Counted from the stretch's first letter, positions 26,278 through 35,277 are shown. The stretch: 64,000 nt of DNA from PALSA-693 sp963834725 (GCA_963834725.1 CAWICN010000001.1:496001-560000); one strand, 5' to 3'. Translations and numbers: made by a program. Notes: generated by a model from the letters alone, not told the origin.

Positions 26278-27975
26278 TCAACCTCCGTGCCTGAGCAGCG
26301 CACCGGGATAGGTGTCGGTCTGCTTGTCGTCCTCTATGGTGATCTCCCCGTTGACGAGCACCCAACGATACCCTCGGGCCCGCTGAATGCGCCTCCACTC
26401 ACCGCCTGGCAGATCGTGGGCGACCTCGCTCGGCAGCGACTCCAGGTTTTCGTAGTCGTAGATGACGATGTCGGCCGGACCGCCGGCCCTGATTGTGCCC
26501 CGGTCCCGGAATCCGGCCAGGGAGGCGGGCAGGGCGGAAAGGCGCCAGTGTGCTTCCTCCAGGGACACCATCTCCTTGTCGCGGACGTGCACCGACAGGG
26601 TCTCGGTCGGGTACCGACCGGCGGTGAAGAACTTGGTGTGCGCTCCGCCGTCCGACACCCCATACAGCACGTACGGGTCCTGCACCAGCTCCCGGAGGAG
26701 GTCGGCGGAGCCGGCGGGGGAGGTGGCGTAGAACACCGTCTGGAGTCGGTCGGTGACGGCGATGTCCAGGAAGGCGTCGACGAAGTGCTTGCCCATCATC
26801 TCGCCCGCCTGCGCCGTCGACATCTGGCGGTATTTCTCGGTTTCGGGTGACGCAGGCGTGAGGATGGTGACCGTGTCGAGCGGGCCGGTGGCGATGCGCG
26901 GGAGGTTTTCCTTCAGGGCCGGGCGGCGGGCCGGGTCGCTCAGCTTGTGGAGGCGCTCCTCGAGGGTGCCGGTGGTCGCCTCGCACCAGGCTTCGGAATC
27001 GTCGTAGAGGTTCCAGTCCTCGAAGGAGAAGGTGAACCCGGCATCGGTCGTGACTCCCTGCCCGTAGACCGGGATGCCGCGCTCCCGGCAGCGCCGGAGC
27101 CACTCAAGCTGCTTGCGGTGGATGTGCGGCCTGTCCTCGAAGACCTGCAGCGCGTTGTGCAAGAGGGGCCGGCCCGAGATCGAGGCCAGCTCCTCCAGGT
27201 GGGCGAGGTCGTGGGCGACGTCGCCGGTGGTGAGGGTCATCTGTATGACACCTTCGTTGCGCTCGGCGAGCACGCCGGCGAGGACCCTCGCCGTCTCGTC
27301 GTGCATCATGTCGGTCGGCATGGGCGTGCCGTCCCAGTCCCGCTGCACGGCGGCGGGTCCGGTCGGGGGGAGGCGCTGGGCCGACCAGCCGCACCCGCCG
27401 GCGTCCATGGCCTCATGGAGCAGCCGGGCCAGCTCGCGGTGCTGGTCGTCGGTTGGCTCGACTCCCTCTTTGGCTGCTTGACGGCCGAGCACCGAGACCA
27501 GCAACGGGCCGGCCGGCACAAACGGCAGCACGTTGACGGCGCGGGATGTGCGCTGCAGCGAGTCGAGGAACTGAGGGAACGTCACCCAGTCCCACGGCAG
27601 CCCGGCCTGCATTGAGTCGTAGGGGATAGCCTCCACCCGGGTCATCGACCGCATGGCGTATTCGCGCTCCGCCGGCTCCACCGGAGCGAACCCGAACCCG
27701 CAATTCCCGATGGCCACGGAGGTCACCCCGTGCCATCCGGAGAGCGTGCAGTAGGGGTCCCAGAACACCTGCGCGTCGTAGTGGGTGTGCAGGTCCACGA
27801 AACCGGGCGCCACATGCAACCCCGACGCGTCCAGGACCCGGGTGCCCGACGATGCCGGCACTCGGCCGATGGCGGCTATCCGGCCGTCGGACACGGCGAT
27901 GTCGGCCCGCACCCTCGGGTTCCGGGTGCCGTCGAAGACCATTCCCCCCTTGATGACCAGGTCGTACTCAGCCAT
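26278..27975 (-). CDS. N-acyl-D-amino-acid deacylase-like amidohydrolase
   Basis: 565 residues from ATG 27975 (MAEYDLVIKGGMVFDGTRNP), eight bases after GGGGAGG; the frame extends to 28137 without family features. HVAPGFVDLHTHYDAQVFWDP contains the HxH metal motif, GVTSVAIGNCGFGFAPV the conserved Cys seen in D-aminoacylases, and SDGGAHTKF the late Asp-His. The C-terminal beta-sandwich reads ADIVIYDYENL and WVLVNGEITIEDD. D-aminoacylase-type enzymes use zinc to hydrolyse N-acyl amino acids, but many clustered actinobacterial members have other amide or cyclic substrates. Confidence 0.85.
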   Translation of the reverse strand: MAEYDLVIKGGMVFDGTRNPRVRADIAVSDGRIAAIGRVPASSGTRVLDASGLHVAPGFVDLHTHYDAQVFWDPYCTLSGWHGVTSVAIGNCGFGFAPVEPAEREYAMRSMTRVEAIPYDSMQAGLPWDWVTFPQFLDSLQRTSRAVNVLPFVPAGPLLVSVLGRQAAKEGVEPTDDQHRELARLLHEAMDAGGCGWSAQRLPPTGPAAVQRDWDGTPMPTDMMHDETARVLAGVLAERNEGVIQMTLTTGDVAHDLAHLEELASISGRPLLHNALQVFEDRPHIHRKQLEWLRRCRERGIPVYGQGVTTDAGFTFSFEDWNLYDDSEAWCEATTGTLEERLHKLSDPARRPALKENLPRIATGPLDTVTILTPASPETEKYRQMSTAQAGEMMGKHFVDAFLDIAVTDRLQTVFYATSPAGSADLLRELVQDPYVLYGVSDGGAHTKFFTAGRYPTETLSVHVRDKEMVSLEEAHWRLSALPASLAGFRDRGTIRAGGPADIVIYDYENLESLPSEVAHDLPGGEWRRIQRARGYRWVLVNGEITIEDDKQTDTYPGALLRHGG

Positions 27976-28445
27976 GTGAAAAACCTCCCCGTGCGGCCGG
28001 CGGACGGCGCCGGCGGCCGGCCGGGTCGGCCCGTACCAGATAGACGTGGCGCGGCCGACCCGCCAACCGGAACTGTACCCCCGGGAACGTTTCGTCGTCG
28101 TCCGGCGCCCACTCGCTGGTCGCGTCCGGCCTGGCAACAGGCATCTGGACCGGCGGCGGAAATGTATATCAAGCTATTTCGTGAGGGTAACGAGGTTTGC
28201 CAGCCGGCCTGGCACGTAAACCACCCGCGATGGCTCGATTCCCCCGACAGCAGCAACGGCCGCGGCCACCACCTGTGCCTCGCTCGCGGCACGTATGGCC
28301 AGACCAACCAGTACGGCAAGATCAGGGTGGCAGCCGGTTACCCACAGTTGTTCGGACCAATCCTTACGAACCCCTGCTGACACCGACGCTGGCGGCCGCC
28401 GGGTCGGGCCCGGGGGCCGCCAGTGCGGTGCTACCGTCTTTGGGC
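27976..28445. other. Intergenic region with a possible short ORF
   Basis: 470 bases between the amidohydrolase start and the TetR stop. A 91-codon minus-strand frame (28174-28449, GTG start overlapping the TetR stop as GTGA) ends in a smooth-looking segment that runs from PDLAVLVGLAIRAASEAQV to VVYVPGRLANLVTLTK. It could be a real small protein or the remnant of a larger one; I recognise no family. The 200 bases next to the amidohydrolase should hold its promoter. Confidence 0.35.
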
Positions 28446-29168
28446 TCACGGCCGCGATGTTCCGGGGTGATTACGAGGGGGATGGGTCCGGTTGCTATCG
28501 GAGGGTGCGCGTGTCGCGGCGTGCTCTCCTCCCTTGAGAGGCCGCCCGCGTCCCGATGGCTCATCAGCTCGGGTGCCGCGGGTGGGGGCGGTGATCTCGG
28601 CCAGTAGTCGCCTGGCTGAGCTGGTAAAGCGGTCAGGTTCCCGGTAGGTGCGGGCGACGAGCATCGCTCCTTCGAGGGTGCCAAGGATCATCCGGGCGAC
28701 CTCTCGGCTGGCCCCGTCGACCTGCAAGCTCCCGTCGTCTCGTCCCTGATCGATGACGTCGGCGAGCCATATTTCGTTGCGGTCGAAGAATGCGATGACG
28801 GCGCCGCGCATGGTCTGGGAGAGGGTGTGGTAGTCGGCCGCGAGCATCCCGCACAAGCACATCCGGTCCTGGGCCAGCACCTGCGCGTAGAGGTCGGCGT
28901 ATGCCTCCAGCTTGCGGGCCGCTGCAGCCCCACTGGCGTCGACTGCATCGAGCGCTTCATTGAAGCGGGCCGTGTAGCGGGCCAGGAGCCCTTCGCCCAG
29001 GTCGGCCTTTCCGGCGAAGTGATAGTGCAATGCCGGCTTGGTGATGCCGAGCTCGGCGGCGACGTCCGCATAGGAGAAGGCGTTGTACCCGCGAGTCTGC
29101 ACGAGCCGCTCGGCCACGTCGAGGATCTCTGATGCGGTGTCCGTGTCGCTCTTCCTGCGGGCTGCCAT
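28446..29168 (-). CDS. TetR-family regulator
   Basis: 240 residues. The HTH domain is clear: EILDVAERLVQTRGYNAFSYADVAAELGITKPALHYHFAGKADLGEGLLARY. The ligand domain has CLCGMLAADYHTLSQTMRGAVIAFFDRNEIWLADVI, like NemR/AcrR-type members with a reactive-looking CLCGM cysteine pair. The last ~40 residues (after LLAEITAPT) are low-complexity and probably not conserved. It is divergent from the cupin gene at 29280; a 20-base palindrome covers the promoter between them. Confidence 0.87.
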   Translation of the reverse strand: MAARRKSDTDTASEILDVAERLVQTRGYNAFSYADVAAELGITKPALHYHFAGKADLGEGLLARYTARFNEALDAVDASGAAAARKLEAYADLYAQVLAQDRMCLCGMLAADYHTLSQTMRGAVIAFFDRNEIWLADVIDQGRDDGSLQVDGASREVARMILGTLEGAMLVARTYREPDRFTSSARRLLAEITAPTRGTRADEPSGRGRPLKGGEHAATRAPSDSNRTHPPRNHPGTSRP

Positions 29169-29203
29169 GGTTTACCTCTTTCCCGTTTCCCGGCTAGCAG
29201 GGC

Positions 29204-29233
29204 TTGACATCTGACCTACTAGTAAGTCAGAAT
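29204..29233 (+). promoter_or_regulatory. Promoter with overlapping TetR operator
   Basis: TTGACA at 29204-29209 is a perfect -35 box facing the cupin gene; a weak -10 (TCAGAA or CAGAAT) follows at about 29227-29233. The spacer is occupied by CTGACCTACT-AGTAAGTCAG (29211-29230), a 20-base palindrome with one mismatched pair. Repressor binding here would block the cupin promoter and probably the TetR gene's own. Confidence 0.78.
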
Positions 29234-29279
29234 ACTGACGGGCTGACCGAAGGGTCAAGGCCTTGAGGGAGGACACAGG

Positions 29280-29639
29280 ATGCAACAGACAGAGCATCGC
29301 ACCTTCGACAAGTCGGACGACGTGCGGCAGTTCCCGCACGGGCGGGCCGAAATCCTGCGGATCGGTGGCTCCGAGATCGGGCGGCTCGTGTTCGAGCCCG
29401 GTTGGAGATGGTCCAATGACGTGAAACCGATCGCAGGGACCGACAGCTGCACCGCCCCCCACTTCCAGTACCACGTGGCCGGACGGCTGGCGATCCGGAT
29501 GGACGATGGGACCGAGTTCGTCGCCGAACCCGGTGATGTCACCTCGCTGCCGAGCGGCCACGACGCCTGGGTTGTTGGAAACGATCCAGTCGTCGTAGTC
29601 GACTGGATCGGAGCCAGCAACTATGCCAAACAGAATTAG
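29280..29639 (+). CDS. Cupin-domain protein
   Basis: 119 residues, one small beta-barrel. GRLVFEPGWRWSNDVKPIAG, then CTAPHFQYHVAGRLAIRMDDGTEFVAEPGDVTSLPSGHDAWVVG are the two cupin motifs. Putative metal ligands include the two His around HFQYH and the late GHD. A GGGAGG site precedes the ATG. The family is often induced by TetR regulators in response to toxic compounds; the function is not known. The 3' end overlaps the open frame of the next gene. Confidence 0.83.
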   Translation: MQQTEHRTFDKSDDVRQFPHGRAEILRIGGSEIGRLVFEPGWRWSNDVKPIAGTDSCTAPHFQYHVAGRLAIRMDDGTEFVAEPGDVTSLPSGHDAWVVGNDPVVVVDWIGASNYAKQN

Positions 29640-29646
29640 CTCGGCC

Positions 29647-29985
29647 ATGGACCCGCTCAAGGTAGTCGACACGTTTGGGGCGGCATGGGCCGACCACGAT
29701 CTGGACACCGCTCTGGCGATGCTCACCGATGACTGCGTCTTCGACGCCACCGGTCCGGCACCAGACGGCATCCGCAGCATCGGTGTCGACGCCATCCGGT
29801 CGGTCTGGAAGCCGATCTTCGACGACCCGGGCTCCAGCTTCGAGGCGGAGGAGACCTTTCACGCCGGCGATAGGGTCGTGCAACGGTGGCGTTACTGCTT
29901 CGACGGCGGCCACGTGCGTGGTGTGGACCTGTTCCGCATCCGGGACGGCAGGGTGGCCGAGAAGCTGTCCTATGTCAAAGGATGA
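29647..29985 (+). CDS. SnoaL-like NTF2-fold protein
   Basis: 112 residues from ATG 29647 (MDPLKVVDTFGAAWADHDLDTALAMLTDDCVFDATG), placed after the cupin stop. The frame opens at 29623, but the later ATG fits the NTF2 fold. The rest reads GVDAIRSVWKPIFDDPGSSFEAEETFHAGDRVVQRWRY and GVDLFRIRDGRVAEKLSYVKG, as in SnoaL-2 proteins. These are small isomerase or hydrolase-like barrels; no catalytic dyad can be assigned. Probably co-transcribed with the cupin under the TetR operator. Confidence 0.82.
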   Translation: MDPLKVVDTFGAAWADHDLDTALAMLTDDCVFDATGPAPDGIRSIGVDAIRSVWKPIFDDPGSSFEAEETFHAGDRVVQRWRYCFDGGHVRGVDLFRIRDGRVAEKLSYVKG

Positions 29986-29988
29986 TGA

Positions 29989-30393
29989 CTAATTCGAAGA
30001 TGGGAAGTGAGACGGAGTGACCGCCTCAGTCCACCGTTGACCGTCCCAATATCGGGCACCGCCAGACCCCAGGGGGTCCGCATACCACCCTGCAGGCGGC
30101 AGGGGGTTCGAGTCCGTTTGGGGTAGCGGGGGAGTGACGGGCTCCCCCGTGTGCCGAGCACCTGGCGCGGTGGCGAGCTCTTCCGCCGCTGCCTTGGGAA
30201 TGTCGAGGGTCAGGCCGCACTGGATACAAACCGACCGGCGCTTGCTGCTGTACGGGATCAAGGGAATGAAGAACAAAGTGAGCCATCTGGTCACCTTCAG
30301 GATCCGATGCGCCGCCACGTGGCCGTTGCGGCAGGCCAGGCTGATCGTTGCCAGAATCGCCACCCGGTCTCTCAACCCGAAAATGATGAGCAC
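29989..30393 (-). CDS. Zinc-ribbon and DUF2510 protein
   Basis: About 134 residues from GTG 30393, behind AAGGTGG; the frame is open to 30486. The first half, VLIIFGLRDRVAILATISLACRNGH and RWLTLFFIPLIPYSSKRRSVCIQCG, is a membrane-proximal zinc ribbon with C-x-N-G-H and C-x-x-C metal ligands. The second half holds the actinobacterial DUF2510 motif PAGWYADPLGSGGARYWDGQRWTEAV. The two are joined by a proline-rich linker. The function is unknown; DUF2510 usually marks surface or secretion-linked proteins. Confidence 0.77.
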   Translation of the reverse strand: MLIIFGLRDRVAILATISLACRNGHVAAHRILKVTRWLTLFFIPLIPYSSKRRSVCIQCGLTLDIPKAAAEELATAPGARHTGEPVTPPLPQTDSNPLPPAGWYADPLGSGGARYWDGQRWTEAVTPSHFPSSN

Positions 30394-30566
30394 AAGCGTC
30401 CACCTTGGTGTAGTCGCGGGCCGGCAGTATATGCCGGCGACCCGCCCGGGCGGCCTCTCACCAGCCCCGCAGTACGGCTGCAGCACCCTGCTGGGACCGG
30501 CGACTTGAGCTCAGCCGGCCAGGGCCACCATGTCGGCGAAGTTGGCGGCCGCGGCCGGAGGAGGGG

Positions 30567-31790
30567 TCAGGGGTCGCGGGGGAAGCCGAAGAGCTGGCGG
30601 GCCACCACGACCCGCTGCACCTGCTGGGTCCCTTCACCGATGTCCAGGATCTTCACGTCTCGGTAGAGCTTCTCGATCATGGCGTCCCTGCGTATAGCAT
30701 CCTCTCCGATCACCTCCATGGCCGTGGAAACAGCGCGCCATACAATCGGCGGGGCGTAGAGCTTGGAGTAGGACGCTTCCAGGGTGTTCGGCTTGTCGTG
30801 CGCGGCCAGCGACACCGCGTGCATGCACAGGAGCCGGGCGGCGTGCAGTCCCCGGCGGATCTCGGCCAGCCGCTCGAGGGCCCGTTGGCGGCGCCGGCCG
30901 TGGGTCGGGTACTCGAACCGCACGAAGTCGAGGGCCAGGTCGAGGGCGGCGCGGCCCATGCCGACCCCCTGGGCGGCGTGGATGGGCCGGGTGATGTTGA
31001 ACGTGGCCATGGCCCCTTTGAAGCCCCGGCGGGACTCGTAGAACGACTCGCCCCCCAGGAGATTTCCGGCCGGGATGCGAACGTCGTCGAGCGAGAAGCT
31101 GGCGGTCTCGTAGCCCCTGGAGCCCATCTTGTGCTCGATCTTGATCACCTCGAACCCGGGGGTGCCGCGTTCGACAACAAAGGCGCGGTGGCCTTCCCGG
31201 CCGAGACCAGGGTCGACGGTCGCCCACACGACCACCCAGTCAGCCCGGGCGGCGTTCGAGCAGAACATCTTGGAGCCGGAAAGCACCCACTCGTCACCAT
31301 CACGCCGGGCCCGCGTCTGGATGCGGGCCACGTCGCTGCCCGCTCCCGGTTCGGTCATCGCCATTGCGCCCCAGTGAGCGCGGTCGTGGTCGGAGAACAC
31401 GGCCAGGTACTTCTGGCGTTGCTCGGGTGTTGCGGTCGTGCGCAGAGCAGCGCCCCCCAGGCCCGGACCGGGCAGGGAGAGTGCCACCCCGCGGTCCCAG
31501 TACGCCGCCTCCTCGTTGATGAGAAGGGCGCGCAGCGGGCGCCAGATGAGTCGGGCGTGTGCGTCCGGCGAGGCGCTTTCGGCATCGGGCCGCCGATCGT
31601 CTCTGTCCGCCTCCCCTGTCTCCCGGCTCACCAGCCCGCCGCGTCGCGCGCACAGCAGGTAGAAGGGGTGGTCAGCGGGCGGTGGCAGGCCGGACCGGTC
31701 GGAGTCGAGGCCCATCGGCCGCATGTACTCGCGGCCGAGCTGGCGGACCTGGTCGAGCGTGTCGCGGGTCCCACGATCCAGCTCGATCAA
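30567..31790 (-). CDS. Acyl-CoA dehydrogenase, catalytic subunit
   Basis: 407 residues from TTG 31790, which overlaps the TGA of the upstream gene (TTGA) behind GGGGGAAGG. Acyl-CoA dehydrogenase signatures are AMTEPGAGSDVARIQT, VLSGSKMFCSNAARADW, GFEVIKIEHKMGSRGYETASFSLDDV, and the C-terminal ILDIGEGTQQVQR with the catalytic-position Glu. It oxidises an acyl-CoA to the enoyl-CoA with FAD. It pairs with the gene at 31787, which lacks that Glu. Confidence 0.88.
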   Translation of the reverse strand: MIELDRGTRDTLDQVRQLGREYMRPMGLDSDRSGLPPPADHPFYLLCARRGGLVSRETGEADRDDRRPDAESASPDAHARLIWRPLRALLINEEAAYWDRGVALSLPGPGLGGAALRTTATPEQRQKYLAVFSDHDRAHWGAMAMTEPGAGSDVARIQTRARRDGDEWVLSGSKMFCSNAARADWVVVWATVDPGLGREGHRAFVVERGTPGFEVIKIEHKMGSRGYETASFSLDDVRIPAGNLLGGESFYESRRGFKGAMATFNITRPIHAAQGVGMGRAALDLALDFVRFEYPTHGRRRQRALERLAEIRRGLHAARLLCMHAVSLAAHDKPNTLEASYSKLYAPPIVWRAVSTAMEVIGEDAIRRDAMIEKLYRDVKILDIGEGTQQVQRVVVARQLFGFPRDP

Positions 31791-32878
31791 CTGCCTTCCC
31801 CCGGCAGGATCGTATCGGCCACATCGATGACCGCCGAGGCCAGGTCGGCGTCGGCGCTGTCGCGCCCGCCGAAGAGAAGTCCGAGCATGCGTGCCTCCCG
31901 GAAGCGCTTCTCCGCCAGATGGTCCATAAGGAACCCGTGCCCGCCGAGGAGCTGGATGCCGAGATCGGTGACCGCCACCGCCGTCTCGGTCGTCTCCACC
32001 CACGCCTCCGTGGCCCAGAATCCGGCATCCAGTTCGTTCCCGTCGAATCGGGCGGCGGCGTCGCGTACACAGAGACCGGCGGCGTGGACCCGGGCCGCGA
32101 CGACAGCCAGGTCGAAGGCGTTGCCCTGGTGGTGAGCCACCGGCTTGCCGAAAACGAAGCGCTCGGTTGTGTACGCCAGCGTCGACGCGAGCGCAGCGCG
32201 CGCCACTCCCAATGACAGGGCCGCGGCCCAGAGGCGGGCTCGGCCGCGGACCTGCAGGCCGCTCCGGGGCGCCAGCGGCCAGTGTCCGACCAGCTCGGCG
32301 TCGGTGAGCGACAGCGAGACGGACCCCGAGGCGTGGAAGGCGAGCGGAACCTCATCAGAAGCCTCGCGTTCGGTGTCGTCGACCTTGACCCGCAGCAGGC
32401 GCAGGTCGTCTGCCTGGCTGACCCAGACCCAGGAGGGCATTGGCCGGGAGGGAACCCACGCCAGCCGGCGCGGCAGCGGCTGCTGTTCCTCGACCACCGC
32501 CAGGGCGCATCCGGCAGTACCGTCGAGGCTGGCCGCCGCCACCTCCTTGGCCCGGTCCATATCCGGGCAGGCGAGCACCGCGCCTACCGTCGGGCCGGGC
32601 TGATCGCTCGCAGGAATGCCTCCGGCGTCATGGGCGGCCAGTTCCTCCAGCACCGCCACCTTTGCGACACAACCCGCGCTCACCCCGCCCAGCGACCCGG
32701 GGAGGTCGAGCCCGCCGAGCGGAAGCTCGCGCAGTACCGCCGACACTTGGTCCGGCCACGTTCCCGCCAGCTCGGCGCTACGCACACCACCGTCGAGCTG
32801 ATCGGCACCCAGGCGCACGGCCACAGCGACGAGTTGCTCGATGTCGGGCGTCACCTCGAAAAGGGACATGTCAGCCAC
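31787..32878 (-). CDS. Acyl-CoA dehydrogenase-like, non-catalytic partner subunit
   Basis: 363 residues, shorter than usual (about 385-400). The N-terminal helical domain is poorly conserved. The C-terminal bundle has RFVFGKPVAHHQGNAFDLAVVAARVHAAGL and GIQLLGGHGFLMDHLAEKRFREARML, but where the active subunit has IGEGT this one reads GLLFGGRDS, without the catalytic Glu. This matches the alpha2-beta2 FadE dehydrogenases of steroid catabolism, in which only one subunit carries the base (established for that group). It overlaps the next gene by four bases. Confidence 0.8.
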   Translation of the reverse strand: MADMSLFEVTPDIEQLVAVAVRLGADQLDGGVRSAELAGTWPDQVSAVLRELPLGGLDLPGSLGGVSAGCVAKVAVLEELAAHDAGGIPASDQPGPTVGAVLACPDMDRAKEVAAASLDGTAGCALAVVEEQQPLPRRLAWVPSRPMPSWVWVSQADDLRLLRVKVDDTEREASDEVPLAFHASGSVSLSLTDAELVGHWPLAPRSGLQVRGRARLWAAALSLGVARAALASTLAYTTERFVFGKPVAHHQGNAFDLAVVAARVHAAGLCVRDAAARFDGNELDAGFWATEAWVETTETAVAVTDLGIQLLGGHGFLMDHLAEKRFREARMLGLLFGGRDSADADLASAVIDVADTILPGEGS

Positions 32879-32892
32879 TCGTTATGGGCACG

Positions 32893-34086
32893 TCAGATAA
32901 CGCCCGACGCACTTAGCTGGTCCAGCTCCGCCGTCGATAGTCCGAGCAGGCCACCGAATACCTCGGCGTTGTGCTGCCCGAGCGCAGGGCTCGGCTCCAG
33001 CGCGGCAAGAGGGCTACCCCGGTAGCGCAACGGGCTATGCGGCACGACGACATCCCCGAGCTGTGGGTGGTGGAGCAGAGCCAGCGCGCCGCGTTCATGC
33101 AGGTGACGGTCCTCGACCATCTCACCGACGCCGCGCACGGCGGCCACCGGTACCTTCGCCCGGTGCAGACCGGCTACCGCGTCGGCGCGCGACATCGTCG
33201 ACGTCCACTTCCCGATGATCGCGTCGAGCTCGTCGAGGTTGTGGTAGCGGCGGCCGTTACTGCGAAAGCGCTCGTCTTCGGCCAGATCGGGGCGTTCCAT
33301 CGCCTCGCACAGGTTGCGCCACTGCTGCTCGGTGACGACGATGATGGCCAGGTAGCCGTCGCGGGCCGGGTACACGTTGTACGGGCAGACCGCTCCGCCT
33401 CCGTGGCCGTTGCCCGTCGGTGGGGCCACCCCGTCGCGGTACCACCCGGACAGGTTGGAGGCCAGCGTCGGGTACACCGTGTCGATCATCGCGACGTCGA
33501 CGACCCGACCCAGTCCCGTCCGCTCCCTCTCGAAGAGAGCGGTCACCACCGCGCCGTAAAGGTGGGTGCCGCCGAGGATGTCGATGAACGCCACCCCGGC
33601 CTTGACCGGTGGCTGTCCGGGGAACCCGGTCACGCTCATCACCCCGGCGTGGGCCTGGATGGTGATGTCCAGCGCCAGTTGATCCCGGTCCGGGCCATCG
33701 ATGCCGTAGCCCGTGGCGGCGCCGTAGACGAGACGGGGGTTGGCTTCGAGCAGCCGGTCAGGCCCGAGACCGAGATCGTCCATCGTCCCGGGGGCGAAGT
33801 TCTCGATGAGCACGTCGGCGTGGCGGACGAGGGCCACGAGGAGCTCTCGACCCCGCTCGTGCTTCAGGTTGAGCGTGATGTCGCGCTTGTTGGAGTTGAG
33901 CATCGCCAGAGGCACGGTTGTGCCGATCGACCCACCGCCGCGACGGCCCGGCTCTCCACCCGGCTCCTCGACCTTGATCACGTCCGCCCCGCCCAGCGCC
34001 AGCAGCATCCCGCACCAGGGACCCTGGTAGATACGGCCCAGGTCGATGACGCGAACGCCCTCCAGCGGCAGGGCGCGACCAGTCAT
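32893..34086 (-). CDS. CaiB/BaiF family III CoA transferase
   Basis: 397 residues. LEGVRVIDLGRIYQGPWCGMLLALGGADVIKVEEPGGE and NSNKRDITLNLKHERG are the N-terminal motifs; the catalytic-position Asp is in VAFIDILGGTHLYGAVVTALFERERTGLGR. It is the first gene of a leftward operon with the two acyl-CoA dehydrogenase genes (15 bases apart), so it would supply the CoA ester they oxidise. Donor and acceptor are unknown. Confidence 0.88.
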   Translation of the reverse strand: MTGRALPLEGVRVIDLGRIYQGPWCGMLLALGGADVIKVEEPGGEPGRRGGGSIGTTVPLAMLNSNKRDITLNLKHERGRELLVALVRHADVLIENFAPGTMDDLGLGPDRLLEANPRLVYGAATGYGIDGPDRDQLALDITIQAHAGVMSVTGFPGQPPVKAGVAFIDILGGTHLYGAVVTALFERERTGLGRVVDVAMIDTVYPTLASNLSGWYRDGVAPPTGNGHGGGAVCPYNVYPARDGYLAIIVVTEQQWRNLCEAMERPDLAEDERFRSNGRRYHNLDELDAIIGKWTSTMSRADAVAGLHRAKVPVAAVRGVGEMVEDRHLHERGALALLHHPQLGDVVVPHSPLRYRGSPLAALEPSPALGQHNAEVFGGLLGLSTAELDQLSASGVI

Positions 34087-34211
34087 AGGAACTCCATGGC
34101 GCAGCTCAATCTAGCCTTCATCGCTCGCGCAGCGATAGGAGCTGGTAGGAGAGCACACGTAACGGGATCAAGGCTGGCGCCACCGCTTCCCGCTCTCAGT
34201 CGAGAGGACCT

Positions 34212-34946
34212 TCAAAGGGAGATGCCGCCATCGACCATGAGGGTCTGTCCTTGCACCATGGCAGCCGCGGGGCTCGTGACCCATTCGATGGCGGCGACGA
34301 CGTCGGACAGTTCGAGGCCTCGCCCACTCGGGTTGGCCTTAGCCGCCGTGTCCAACCGTTGCTGGGCCTGGTCACCGAACATGGTGCGGAAGGCCGGGGT
34401 GTCCAGGGCGCCGGCGGAGACGGTGTTGGCCCGAATCCCCCGCGGGGCCAGCTCGACGGCCAGGTACCGGATGAGGGCTTCGCCCAGGGCCTTGGTCGGC
34501 CCGAGAGCGACGTAGGCGGGGACGTAGGTCCGCGATCCTCTGCTGCTCACGTAGACCACGCTGCTGCCCGGTCCGAGCAATGAGAGGAGACCCTGGGTGA
34601 GCGGTACAAGGGCAGTGCCATTGACGGCCACGGCGCGCGCAAGCCGGGCGGGATCGATCGTCAAGGCTCCACCCGTGACCGCGAGCGCGGCGCAGTGGAC
34701 GTAGAGGTCCAGAGTGTCGGTGACGGCACGGACGCCTTCGACGATCGCGTTGACGCCTTCGACAGTGCCGACGTCGGCCCTGACCAGTTGGGCTCGACCA
34801 CCGGCGGCGGCGACGGCGTTGACGGCCTCGTGAGCTGCGGCGTCGTTGGCGTGGTAGTTGATGACGATGTCGTGCCCGAGGGTCGCCCACCGTTCGGCGA
34901 CCGCCCGGCCGATGCCGGAGGAGCCTCCGGTGACCAGGACGGTCAC
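34212..34946 (-). CDS. SDR-family oxidoreductase
   Basis: 244 residues from a GTG one base after the EthD stop. VTGGSSGIGRAVAERW is the cofactor motif; INYHANDAAAHEAV after beta-2 suggests NADP preference; CAALAVTGG replaces NNAG; and the catalytic Tyr of YxxxK appears altered: the region reads RGSRTYVPAYVALGPTKALGEALIRYLA, so Y-x-x-L-G-P-T-K rather than YxxxK. It could still place a Tyr and Lys correctly or be impaired. Coupled to the EthD gene. Confidence 0.8.
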   Translation of the reverse strand: MTVLVTGGSSGIGRAVAERWATLGHDIVINYHANDAAAHEAVNAVAAAGGRAQLVRADVGTVEGVNAIVEGVRAVTDTLDLYVHCAALAVTGGALTIDPARLARAVAVNGTALVPLTQGLLSLLGPGSSVVYVSSRGSRTYVPAYVALGPTKALGEALIRYLAVELAPRGIRANTVSAGALDTPAFRTMFGDQAQQRLDTAAKANPSGRGLELSDVVAAIEWVTSPAAAMVQGQTLMVDGGISL

Positions 34947-34947
34947 G

Positions 34948-35277
34948 TTACAGCGCCACCTCGTGGTGCTCCCCCATGCCGACGGTGAGGCCCACGCCGA
35001 AGCGTTCGATCATGGAACCGGCGTCAGCGCGCATCGTGGCCCACTCCGGGGAGTGCTCGCTGGCTTCGAGGTCATCTTTCGAATCGAACGACATGACGGC
35101 CACCCGGTAGAACGCCGGCTGACCGCCTTCGAGACCGTCGCTCGTGCGCACGACGATCAGCCGCCGCAGCCCGGGCACCTTCGCCGCCGCGGGCAGATGG
35201 ACCGACCCGTAGTGCTCCTCGAAGGCCTCCTGGTCTTCCGGTTTGGGTGCGGACCAGCAGGCAGTGAGCGTATACAT
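34948..35277 (-). CDS. EthD-family protein
   Basis: 109 residues, a ferredoxin-like alpha-beta barrel. MYTLTACWSAPKPEDQEAFEEHYGSVHLPAAAKVPGLRRLIV matches the EthD motif (HY..VH.P....PG..R), and AFYRVAVMSFDSKDDLEASEHSPEWATMRADAGSM completes it. EthD proteins assist or act as small monooxygenases/decarboxylases in catabolic operons. GAGGAGGTATCGCC before the ATG is a strong ribosome site. The stop is followed directly by the SDR start. Confidence 0.83.
   Translation of the reverse strand: MYTLTACWSAPKPEDQEAFEEHYGSVHLPAAAKVPGLRRLIVVRTSDGLEGGQPAFYRVAVMSFDSKDDLEASEHSPEWATMRADAGSMIERFGVGLTVGMGEHHEVAL

Noticed and set aside
30100..30130. tRNA T-loop-like GGTTCGAGTCC
   Set aside because: It lies inside the DUF2510 coding sequence and no cloverleaf can be formed around it.
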